A stretch of DNA of 48,857 nt from Paractinoplanes aksuensis (GTDB taxonomy: Bacteria > Actinomycetota > Actinomycetes > Mycobacteriales > Micromonosporaceae), in NCBI RefSeq assembly GCF_024137025.1, contig NZ_JAMYJR010000022.1, positions 1 to 48,857 of the forward strand, read 5' to 3'. Positions 1-6,625 of this stretch are shown here, piece after piece (the stretch's first letter is position 1; each line of letters starts with the position of its first letter). Made by a program: the position numbers and the translations under genes. Below the pieces are notes generated by a model, which saw nothing but the letters and a program-made list of their open reading frames with translations, ran no database searches and was not told the origin of the DNA.

Positions 1-2
1 CG

Positions 3-512
3 ACGCACGGCGAGACCGCACAAAGCGGCGCGACATACGGCGACGCGACATACGGCGCAGCGACGCGCGGCGAGAACACGCACAGCGAGACCACGCACGG
101 TATAGACAGTGGGCCGGCTGAGGACGTGGAGACGACGCGGTCGTTGAGTGCGCCCGACCCGGATCGGACGCAGGCGATCGTCGTACGGGAATTGGCGGCG
201 CCCCTCGATCTGCTGCCGCCGGAGCCGGCCGTTGACCTCGCGGATCATCCGGGGCGGGCGGCGGGGCAGAACACCGCCACGCTCAGCCACACCGGGGACA
301 TCGGTGGTGACGAGACCCAGGTGATCCGGCTCGATCCGGACCGTACGCAGGTGATCCGGCCGGGGACGGTCGAGCCGCCGGGTGAGCGGACCGAGATCAT
401 GCGGATCCCGGCCAAGGGCAAGGCCACCGTCCCGGCGCGTACCGCCGAGGACGGCACGATCTCCGTCCTGAGGGCCGAGGATGAGATCCCGGCCCAGCGT
501 GAACCCAGTTGA
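3..512 (+). CDS. C-terminal part of a repeat-rich protein of unknown function (truncated by window edge)
   Basis: The frame ending at the TGA at 510-512 stays open to the left edge, so the gene starts outside the window; a GTG at 126 is an internal codon or alternative start. The first 40 codons are low complexity with repeated Thr-x-Gly steps (ATYG, DATYG, AATRG). The rest carries four spaced motifs: DPDRTQAI, GDETQVIRL, DPDRTQVIRP and GERTEIMRI. The repeated [D/E]-x-T-[Q/E]-[V/I/A] core resembles Thr sites phosphorylated by actinobacterial Ser/Thr kinases and read by FHA domains, but that link is inference. No catalytic domain is visible in this part. It lies 48 nt upstream of lexA on the same strand. 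The coding frame is well supported by GC-rich third positions; function is unknown. Confidence 0.7.
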   Translation, partial: THGETAQSGATYGDATYGAATRGENTHSETTHGIDSGPAEDVETTRSLSAPDPDRTQAIVVRELAAPLDLLPPEPAVDLADHPGRAAGQNTATLSHTGDIGGDETQVIRLDPDRTQVIRPGTVEPPGERTEIMRIPAKGKATVPARTAEDGTISVLRAEDEIPAQREPS

Positions 513-523
513 CCAGGGCAAAA

Positions 524-539
524 TCGTACAGATGATCGA
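524..539. promoter_or_regulatory. Probable LexA (SOS) box upstream of lexA
   Basis: TCGTACAGATGATCGA matches the actinobacterial SOS consensus TCGAAC-N4-GTTCGA at 10 of 12 defined positions. The two mismatches fall one in each half-site. It lies 21 nt upstream of the lexA ATG, where autoregulation would be expected. Confidence 0.6.
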
Positions 540-560
540 AGAATGTAGTATCATCCGTCC

Positions 561-1169
561 ATGTCTACGGACGGCGTGCCCCTGAGCAAGCGTCAACGGC
601 AGATCCACTCGATGATCCGCGAGTGGATCGACCAGCATGGCTATCCACCGACCATCCGCGAGATCGGCGCCGCCGTCGGGCTCGAGTCGCCGTCGTCGGT
701 GGCCCACCAGCTCAAGGTTCTCGAAGATCGGGGTTACATCCGGCGCGGCGCCCGCGGCTCGCGGGCGATCGATGTGCGCACCCCGGGTGAGCAGGCCAAT
801 GTGCCCGTTCCCGTGCTGGGCACGATCGCCGCCGGCACGCCGATCCTGGCCGACGAGCATGTCGACGAAGAGCTGAATCTGCCGTTGAGCCTGGTCGGCC
901 ACGGCACGCTGTTCGCCCTGAAGGTCAAGGGTGATTCGATGATCGAGGCGGCGATCTGCGACGGCGACACCGTTGTGGTGCGTCAGCAGCAGGTGGCCGA
1001 CAACGGCGACATCGTGGCCGCGATGATCGACGGGGAGGCCACCGTCAAGGTCTTCCAGCGCAACGGCGGCCACATCGAACTGCAACCCCGCAACGCGGCG
1101 TACGAGATCATCCCGGGCGACGACGCCGTCATCCTCGGCAAAGTGGTGACGGTGCTACGCAGGGTATAA
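561..1169 (+). CDS. lexA: LexA, SOS-response repressor and self-cleaving serine protease
   Basis: Represses DNA-damage genes until RecA filaments trigger its self-cleavage. The 202-residue protein has the usual length and two domains: an N-terminal winged helix-turn-helix (about residues 8-70, with the YPPTIREIG segment) and a C-terminal S24 peptidase domain. The scissile Ala-Gly is A91-G92 within GTIAAGTPI. The catalytic Ser126 sits in KGDSMIEA and Lys163 in EATVKVF, so the protein looks fully functional. The ATG at 561 follows a probable LexA box at 524-539, suggesting autoregulation. A perfect 14-bp hairpin lies directly after the stop. A second, better CGAAC-N4-GTTCG site lies far downstream at 44,831 in front of a protease gene. 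Confidence 0.96.
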   Translation: MSTDGVPLSKRQRQIHSMIREWIDQHGYPPTIREIGAAVGLESPSSVAHQLKVLEDRGYIRRGARGSRAIDVRTPGEQANVPVPVLGTIAAGTPILADEHVDEELNLPLSLVGHGTLFALKVKGDSMIEAAICDGDTVVVRQQQVADNGDIVAAMIDGEATVKVFQRNGGHIELQPRNAAYEIIPGDDAVILGKVVTVLRRV

Positions 1170-1175
1170 AAACGC

Positions 1176-1209
1176 GCTCGGGCCGCATCGTGGTTGATGC
1201 GGCCCGAGC
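1176..1209 (+). terminator. Strong hairpin terminator after lexA
   Basis: Perfect 14-bp inverted repeat, GCTCGGGCCGCATC at 1176-1189 and its complement at 1196-1209, with a GTGGTT loop, starting 6 nt after the lexA stop. There is no T-tract, as is common for terminators in high-GC actinomycetes. Confidence 0.85.
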
Positions 1210-1353
1210 ACCGGGGTGGTTCTTGGTGCGAGATCGAGAGCGTGGACGGAACTCTCGACCCCGCTACCGGTCGATCGGGAAGGCTCCGGCCGCAACGGTT
1301 CGGGGCGTCGCGCCCGCGGAGCTTTCCGGGTGTTGCGCTACCGGAACGACCGG

Positions 1354-1740
1354 TCAGCGACGGTGGTGCCCGCCGTGGTGACCGTGCCCACCGTGACCGC
1401 GGCCGCCGCCGTGGCCCCAGTGGCCGCCGCCGCGCCAGTTCTGCTCGACCTCGAGGGCCCACAGGCCGCGCTTGAAGCCGAAGCGAACCCGGTCGCAGTC
1501 GTAGTCGTCCCAGCGGTCACGCCACTCACCGATGCGGCCGGCCTGCTCGCAGGCGCCCCGCGTCCGGAAGTAGCCGACGACCCGGTCCCGGTCCCCGTGC
1601 TTCTGGACCTTGGTCGTGGTCGCGGGCTTGGCGGCCGGCGCGTCCGCGGCGCCCGCAGCGAGCGCCGGGCCGGCGGCCATGGTCGCGCCCGCCATCAGGC
1701 CCAGGCCCATCATGGTGAACATCCGAGCTACCTTGCTCAT
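1354..1740 (-). CDS. Small secreted protein with Gly/His-rich tail
   Basis: The 128-residue product starts at the ATG at 1740, chosen because a GGAGG lies 5 nt upstream; an in-frame TTG at 1752 would overlap this ribosome binding site. Residues 1-29 form a signal peptide ending in ALAAGA. The middle contains two Cys residues (GACEQAG and YDCDRV) that could form a disulfide, and several aromatic and basic residues. The last 25 residues are almost only Gly, His and Arg, which could bind metal. It resembles small exported actinomycete proteins of unknown function. It lies downstream of the arginase-fold gene with 144 nt between, so is probably transcribed on its own. Function not recognised. Confidence 0.75.
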   Translation of the reverse strand: MSKVARMFTMMGLGLMAGATMAAGPALAAGAADAPAAKPATTTKVQKHGDRDRVVGYFRTRGACEQAGRIGEWRDRWDDYDCDRVRFGFKRGLWALEVEQNWRGGGHWGHGGGRGHGGHGHHGGHHRR

Positions 1741-1884
1741 CTCAACCTCCAAGTGGTTGCTGCCTTACGCCACAGATCGTGGCATATCGGACGCAAAGGA
1801 CACCGTGAGGCTTATACGTACTTTCGGCTGATCTTGCCTGACCGTTTGTGTTGGCGGTCACATCCCCCGCAGGTGATATGAGCG

Positions 1885-2784
1885 CTACCGAGCGGCCAGC
1901 GCCACGGCCAGTGCGGTGGTGAAGTCGCTCAGCGTCTCGGGGCCCGGGGCATGGTCGGGGTTGATCTCGGTGACGACCACCGCGGCCAGGCGCGGGCTGC
2001 GGGCGAAGATCGACACGCTGGTCATCGCCTCGTGCAGCGACAGGCCGATCGGGTCGCCACCGGAGTCGGGAACGTCGGCGATCGGCATGTCGGCGAAGCG
2101 CAGCACGTCCACGTCGAAATGCAGGACGAAGGATTCGCCGGAGGCCGCAGCCAGCGCCGATGCCGCGGCCGCATGGGCGTCACGGTGTACGTCGCGGGCC
2201 GTGACACGGGTGATGGCCAACTCCCGCAGCAGGTCCAGTTCGACGTCGGGGCCCTCCTCGGGCAGAGCGTCCCCATAGGACACGACGCGGTCCGGCGTGA
2301 TCGGCGGACCGGCCGCGGCCACCTCGGGCAGGTGGCCGGGCAGCCGCAGCAGGTGGGCCAGGCCCATCGCGTCCAGGTTGCCGTTCGCCCTGGTCGCGGG
2401 CGTGAACAGGTCGGGCCCGCCGTCCATGTAGAGCAGGGCCGGATCCCGTGCGGCGCGGGCGAACCCGGCCATCACGCCGACGGTGATGCTGCAGTCGCCG
2501 CCCACGACCAGCGGCGTACGGCCCTGGGCCAGAACGACCGCCACGGCCGCTGCCACGTCATCGGCGACGGCGGCCACCGCCGGAGCGTTCTGGCCGTTCT
2601 GGTGTTGCGGGTCGGGGCGCCACCGGAAGCCCGGCACGTCACCGTGGTCGTCGACGTCGAGCCCGGCCGCCCGCAGATCGCTGAGCAGCCCGGCCGCCCG
2701 CAACGCGGCCGGCCCCTGCTCCACGCCGGGCGTGTGGGCCCCGGCGCTCGACGGAACTCCCAGCACGGACCATTGACGGCTCAT
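1885..2784 (-). CDS. Arginase/agmatinase-fold protein with altered metal ligands
   Basis: The ureohydrolase fold is recognisable over 299 residues, with the three family metal-site motifs in order. All are altered. The GGDHS motif reads GGDCS (Cys98 for His). The DAHxD motif reads D121-G-G-P-D125, losing its His. The SxDxDxxDP motif reads FDVDVLRFADMP, keeping D224 and D226. In arginases both His residues bind the Mn pair, so classical hydrolysis of arginine or agmatine is doubtful; a different metal, substrate or a non-catalytic role is possible. It starts 21 nt after the ABC permease gene at 2806 and is probably the last gene of the padR-ABC operon. Fold assignment is firm; activity is unknown. 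Confidence 0.8.
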   Translation of the reverse strand: MSRQWSVLGVPSSAGAHTPGVEQGPAALRAAGLLSDLRAAGLDVDDHGDVPGFRWRPDPQHQNGQNAPAVAAVADDVAAAVAVVLAQGRTPLVVGGDCSITVGVMAGFARAARDPALLYMDGGPDLFTPATRANGNLDAMGLAHLLRLPGHLPEVAAAGPPITPDRVVSYGDALPEEGPDVELDLLRELAITRVTARDVHRDAHAAAASALAAASGESFVLHFDVDVLRFADMPIADVPDSGGDPIGLSLHEAMTSVSIFARSPRLAAVVVTEINPDHAPGPETLSDFTTALAVALAAR

Positions 2785-2805
2785 GGCCCCATTCTGGCAA
2801 GAAGA

Positions 2806-3480
2806 TCACGGCTCCGGGTACCGGGCCAGCCGCAGCCGCCACTGGAAGACGGCCCAAGTGCCGCCGGCACAGATCAGCCAGGTGACGCCCGCGTGGGCCA
2901 GCCCGTGGCCCACCATGTCGAGACTGCCCCCGTCCACGGCGTACGTGCCGATCTCGCGGGCCGACCAGAACGGCATCAGCTTGGCCGTGAGACCCGCGGG
3001 GTCGGCCAGCATCTGCACCGCCACCACGCTGAACAGGGCCAGCGCGCCCTCGAGCTCGCGGGGCAGCAGCGCGCCGATCAGGCTGCCCAGCGGGGCCGCG
3101 ACGACGGCCGAGACCAGCATCATCAGCGCGGCCGCCCACGGGTGCAAGACGTCCTGATCGACCCAGGTCAGCGCCCAGTAACCGGCGGCCAGCGCGACGC
3201 CGACCCCGGTCATCGCCAGCAGCCGGCCGCCGATGATGCTGAGCACCGACGCGCCGGTGAGGCGCAGCCGCGGATCGACGCTGCGGGAGGCGTTGACGAC
3301 GAACAGGGTCAGCGTCGAGATCGCCCAGCCGATGCCGAGCGTCAGCATGCGCATGGACTGACCGGTGGCGTCCCGGCGTACCAGGTAGAACCAGAACGGC
3401 AGGGCGATCACCAGGGCCAGCGCGGCCCAGCGCCGCCCCACCTCACGGGCCGAGAGCGTGGCCACCACGAGTGTCGTCAT
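2806..3480 (-). CDS. ABC-2 type transporter permease
   Basis: A 224-residue polytopic membrane protein with about six hydrophobic segments, among them LALVIALPFWFYL near residue 20, LGIGWAISTLTLFVV near 47, and a last one near 200. It is the membrane partner of the ATPase encoded just upstream: its ATG overlaps that gene's stop by 4 nt (3477-3480), which implies translational coupling. The size and arrangement fit small ABC-2 export permeases. The substrate cannot be read from sequence; neighbouring PadR control suggests drug or lipid-like stress efflux, but that is inference. Confidence 0.8.
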   Translation of the reverse strand: MTTLVVATLSAREVGRRWAALALVIALPFWFYLVRRDATGQSMRMLTLGIGWAISTLTLFVVNASRSVDPRLRLTGASVLSIIGGRLLAMTGVGVALAAGYWALTWVDQDVLHPWAAALMMLVSAVVAAPLGSLIGALLPRELEGALALFSVVAVQMLADPAGLTAKLMPFWSAREIGTYAVDGGSLDMVGHGLAHAGVTWLICAGGTWAVFQWRLRLARYPEP

Positions 3481-4286
3481 CGCTCCCCCAGATCGAGCAC
3501 GTGGTCGACGTTCTGCAGGTCGTGCAGCAGGTGGGTGACCACCACGACGGCCCGGCCGGCGTCGCGCCAGGCGAAGACCTGCTGCCAGAAGTCCACATAG
3601 GTGCCTTGATCGAAGCCCTGGTAGGGCTCGTCGAGCAGCAGCAGATCGGGCGCGTGGAGTTCGCCCAGCACGAGGTTGAGCTTCTGCCGCGTGCCACCGG
3701 ACATGTGCTGGACGCGCTGGGCCGCCGGCCGCCAGGCCAGGCGGGTGGCCAGGTGGACGCCGGTGGACTGGGCCCGGCCCGGCACCATGCCCGCGGCCGC
3801 GCCGAACAGGGTGAAATGCTCCTCGGCGGTCAGCCAGCCCGCGGTCCCGCCGTCCTGCGGCACGAAGCCGACCCGCCTGGTGCGCTTCACGGTGCCGCCG
3901 CTGGGCCTGGTCAGGCCGGCACAGATGCGCAGCAGGGTGGACTTGCCGCAGCCGTTGGCGCCGACGATGGCGGCCACCTCGCCGCCGCGCACGGTCAGGT
4001 CGACACCGGTGAAAACCGTCTGGCGGCGATAGCGCTTACTGACGCCGGTCAGGCTCAGCAGCACCGGTCCGGCCTCGAATTTCGTACGCGGGGAGGCCGC
4101 CACCGGCGCGCTGAGCTCAGCCACCAGATGGCGGGCGTAGAGATGCGCGGGCCCGAACACCTCCCCCGGCGCGGTGGCGGTCTCGGCCGCCTGCTGGGAC
4201 GTGTCGTCGGCGAGGCGGCGGGCCCGGGCCGGCTGCACACCGAGACGCAACAGCTCGGCCTCGAACGCGGAGGGCCAGTCAGTCAT
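3477..4286 (-). CDS. ABC transporter ATP-binding protein with N-terminal helical extension
   Basis: The ATPase domain starts only near residue 75. It has Walker A GANGCGKST (109-117), signature MSGGT (195-199), Walker B LLLLDEP (215-221) and the switch His252. The Q-loop is in VGFVPQDGG. The first 70 residues are an Ala/Glu/Arg-rich helical extension (a pair of predicted helices, residues 5-57) not normally found on this type of ATPase. It resembles the short helical modules that in other PadR-controlled membrane loci occur as separate proteins. The gene overlaps the PadR stop by 8 nt and the permease start by 4 nt, so the three are one operon. Exporter function is inferred. Confidence 0.88.
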   Translation of the reverse strand: MTDWPSAFEAELLRLGVQPARARRLADDTSQQAAETATAPGEVFGPAHLYARHLVAELSAPVAASPRTKFEAGPVLLSLTGVSKRYRRQTVFTGVDLTVRGGEVAAIVGANGCGKSTLLRICAGLTRPSGGTVKRTRRVGFVPQDGGTAGWLTAEEHFTLFGAAAGMVPGRAQSTGVHLATRLAWRPAAQRVQHMSGGTRQKLNLVLGELHAPDLLLLDEPYQGFDQGTYVDFWQQVFAWRDAGRAVVVVTHLLHDLQNVDHVLDLGER

Positions 4287-4614
4287 GCGGCACCTCGCTC
4301 GCGCTCAACAGCGAGTCGACGCCGTCACGGAACCGCCGCCAGTCGTCGGCCTGCCCGTCGAGCAGCTCGCGACCGGCGTCGGTGATCGCGTAGTACTTGC
4401 GGCGGGGCCCGGCCTCGGACGGTGCCCAACTAGGCGTGGCGAGGCCTTGCTCCTCGAGCCGGAGCAGCGCCGGGTACAGCGTGCCCCCGGGCACGTCGGC
4501 GACGCCGGCCGACGCGAGCCGCTGCGACAGCCCGTACCCGTAATCGGGTCTCTCCCGCAGCATCGCCAGCAGACAGAGGTCTAGGAAGCCGTGCAGCCAC
4601 GGCCGTGGAGTCAT
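4279..4614 (-). CDS. PadR family transcriptional regulator
   Basis: A compact 111-residue winged helix protein. The DYGYGLSQRL and GGTLYPALLRLEEQGL segments are the PadR recognition region, followed by RRKYYAITDAGRELL of the wing and a C-terminal helix. The start is placed at the ATG at 4614 (MTPRPWLHG), matching the usual family N terminus; the longer frame to 4677 has no ribosome binding site and would cover the candidate operator at 4630-4656. It heads the operon with the ABC ATPase and permease, so it most likely represses this transporter and itself. The inducer is unknown. Confidence 0.88.
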   Translation of the reverse strand: MTPRPWLHGFLDLCLLAMLRERPDYGYGLSQRLASAGVADVPGGTLYPALLRLEEQGLATPSWAPSEAGPRRKYYAITDAGRELLDGQADDWRRFRDGVDSLLSASEVPHD

Positions 4615-4629
4615 GGCTAGGCAGGCTAC

Positions 4630-4656
4630 CTGGTTAGTAGACAGGCTGACTACCAG
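4630..4656. promoter_or_regulatory. Candidate PadR operator
   Basis: Imperfect inverted repeat: CTGGTTAGT (4630-4638) and ACTACCAG (4649-4656), one arm carrying an extra T, spaced by 10 nt. It lies 16 nt upstream of the padR start, the usual place for autorepression. Assignment is by position and symmetry only. Confidence 0.4.
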
Positions 4657-4682
4657 GCTCTGCGGTGAGGACCACACTTGCC

Positions 4683-4698
4683 TTCACATCGATGTGAA
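4683..4698. promoter_or_regulatory. Perfect 16-bp palindrome TTCACATCGATGTGAA
   Basis: TTCACATC followed directly by its complement GATGTGAA, located between the divergent padR gene and the DsbA-family remnant. This is typical of a dimeric repressor site; the regulator is unknown. It may be left from the promoter of the broken gene that follows. Confidence 0.45.
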
Positions 4699-4715
4699 TG
4701 TTGGAGCCTGGCTGG

Positions 4716-4815
4716 GTGAACAACACCACGAGCACAGCCCTGGAGTCGATCAAGGTCGATGTCTGGTCCGACATCGCCTGCCCCTGGTGCTACATCGGGA
4801 AGAAGAAGTTCGAGG
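4716..4815 (+). pseudogene. Remnant of a DsbA-family (FrnE-like) thiol oxidoreductase gene
   Basis: From the GTG at 4716 the frame reads into KVDVWSDIACPWCYIGKKKFE, which is the N-terminal strand and the CPWC active site of FrnE-like DsbA-family oxidoreductases. These proteins are normally over 200 residues. Here the family match stops abruptly after KKKFE, near 4815, and the frame continues into 31 unrelated Pro/Ser/Glu-rich residues up to a stop at 4911-4913. The insertion domain, the cis-Pro and the C-terminal half of the thioredoxin fold are absent. This is a deletion relic, not a working enzyme. Confidence 0.75.
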
Positions 4816-4824
4816 TGACCCCGG

Positions 4825-4902
4825 CTAACGGTTCTCCACAGCCTCCGGATAGGCATCAAGAGCCTGCGGATTCCGAGTCAGAGCCTCGGCCCGGGTCGCC
4901 AT
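4825..4902 (-). CDS. Possible 25-residue peptide at the end of the ABC operon
   Basis: An ATG at 4902, 7 nt after the stop of the half-transporter gene and behind a weak AGGGA, opens a frame of 25 codons ending at 4825. The peptide is charged and Ala-rich (MATRAEALTR start, AYPEAVENR end) and could form one helix. It may be the tail of a lost gene or chance. Not recognised. Confidence 0.25.
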   Translation of the reverse strand: MATRAEALTRNPQALDAYPEAVENR

Positions 4903-4909
4903 CCGATCC

Positions 4910-6625
4910 CTAGCTACGTTGGCCGGACCAAGCCTGCCACAGGACGGCGTACGGGCCGGGCTCGTCGACCAGGGCCGCGTGCGGCCCGTTCTGAACGACG
5001 CGGCCGTTCTCGAGGACGACCACGCGGTCGGCGGTGACGGCCTGGGTCAGGCGGTGGGCGACGATCACGGCGGTCCGGCCCTCGAGGGCGGCCGCGGCCA
5101 CGCGTTCCAGCAGGCGGGCCCCGGCGCTGCCGGCTTCGGCCGTGGCCTCGTCGAGGATGGCCACCGGCGGGTCGGCCAGGATCAGGCGGGCGAAGGCCAG
5201 CTGCTGCGACTGCGCGGCCGTCAACGTGTGGCCGCCCGCGCCGACCTCGGTGTCCAGGCCCTCGGGCAGCTGGGCGGCCCAGTCCAGCGCGTCCACGGCG
5301 GCCAGCGCCGCTTCCAGCTCTTGCTCGGTGGCGCCGGGGCGGGCCAGCCGCAGGTCCTCGGCCAGGGGGCCGGCGAAGACGTGGACCTCCTGGGTGATCA
5401 GGGCCACCTCGCCGGCCGGGACCGTGACCGTGCCGCGGTCGGGGTCGTGGACGCCGGCTATCACCTTGGCCAGGCTGGTCTTTCCGGCGCCGGTCGAGCC
5501 GACCACGGCCACCCGCTCGCCGCGGGCCACGGTCAGGTCCACCTCGTGCAGCACCGGGCGGGCGGGGTCGTAGCCGAACACGAGGCCGCGGACCTCGATG
5601 GCCGACGGCGCATCAGACACCGCATGCAAAGAGCGGGCCGGGGTGGTCAGCGAGGCCACGCCGACCAGGCGGTTCAGGCCCGAGGCGGCGGCCTGGGCGT
5701 CGTCGACCAGGGCCAGGGCCACGTTGACCGGATTGAACAAGCCGTGGAAGTACAACGCGGCGGCAGTGGCCGTGCCGATGCTGACGGCGTCCCCGCGTAC
5801 GAGGAAGAAGCCGGTGGCCAGCACGGCCGCGAGACCCGCGAATTCGGCGACGTGGAGCCGGGCGTAGAAGCGGGTCTGCAACGCCACACCCTGGAGCAGC
5901 AGGTCGACGGCCTGCTGCGAGCGGGCGGCCACGCGACCGCTGTGTTCGCCGGCGACGCGGAAGGCGCGGATCGTCGGCGCGCCGTCGATGGTGGCCAGCA
6001 GATGGTGCTGCTGGGCGCCGACGGCCACCCGCTGCTTGGCATAGAGCGGCACGGCCCGGCGCGCGTACCAGCGGACCGTGTACGCCTGCACCGGCACCGC
6101 GATCAGCGCCGCCACCAGGAAGCGCCAGTCGAGCACGGCCAGGCCACCGAGGGTCAGCACGATGGTCAGCAGGGCGCGGGTGAACTCGGGCAGCGCGGTG
6201 CGGGCGGCCTCGGCCACCACTGACACGTCGTTGGTGACGCGGGACGTGAGGTCGCCCGCGCCCGCCTTCTCGACCTGTTCCAGCGGCAGCCGCAACGCCG
6301 ATTCGACGAACCGTTCGCGCAGGCGGGCCAGGGTGTCCTCGCCGACCTGGGCCAGCAGGGCGACGCCGAGGCCGGCCAGGGCCGCTTCGAGCAGGGCGGC
6401 GGCGACCAGGCCGACGCCGGCCAGCACGAAGTCGCCGGTGCTGCCGCCGCGGGTCGCGAGGTCGACGATGTGGCCGAGCAGCGGGGGCGCGACCAGGCCG
6501 GCGATCGTGCCCGCGACCAGCAGCGTGAGCGCGCCGGCGAGCCGGGCCCGCTGCGGGCGGAGGAAACCGAGGACGACCGAGCGCGTACGGGCTCCGGTCG
6601 CGATCGGGAGCAGGGTGGTCGTCAT
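4910..6625 (-). CDS. ABC half-transporter B (exporter fold), intact Walker motifs but lost signature motif
   Basis: The 571-residue chain has an N-terminal six-helix exporter domain (about residues 20-310) fused to an ATPase domain. Walker A is GSTGAGKTS (near residue 374), Walker B is VAILDEAT and the switch His is present in VAHRLT. The signature LSGGQ is replaced by LTAAQSQQ. This half therefore binds ATP but cannot complete the opposite site. It is the last of five coupled genes, overlapping the partner half-transporter by 4 nt. Together with the FecCDE-like genes and the iron box at 11,163 it probably moves a siderophore or iron-chelate, in either direction; mycobacterial IrtAB is an analogous siderophore system with exporter fold. 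Confidence 0.9.
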   Translation of the reverse strand: MTTTLLPIATGARTRSVVLGFLRPQRARLAGALTLLVAGTIAGLVAPPLLGHIVDLATRGGSTGDFVLAGVGLVAAALLEAALAGLGVALLAQVGEDTLARLRERFVESALRLPLEQVEKAGAGDLTSRVTNDVSVVAEAARTALPEFTRALLTIVLTLGGLAVLDWRFLVAALIAVPVQAYTVRWYARRAVPLYAKQRVAVGAQQHHLLATIDGAPTIRAFRVAGEHSGRVAARSQQAVDLLLQGVALQTRFYARLHVAEFAGLAAVLATGFFLVRGDAVSIGTATAAALYFHGLFNPVNVALALVDDAQAAASGLNRLVGVASLTTPARSLHAVSDAPSAIEVRGLVFGYDPARPVLHEVDLTVARGERVAVVGSTGAGKTSLAKVIAGVHDPDRGTVTVPAGEVALITQEVHVFAGPLAEDLRLARPGATEQELEAALAAVDALDWAAQLPEGLDTEVGAGGHTLTAAQSQQLAFARLILADPPVAILDEATAEAGSAGARLLERVAAAALEGRTAVIVAHRLTQAVTADRVVVLENGRVVQNGPHAALVDEPGPYAVLWQAWSGQRS

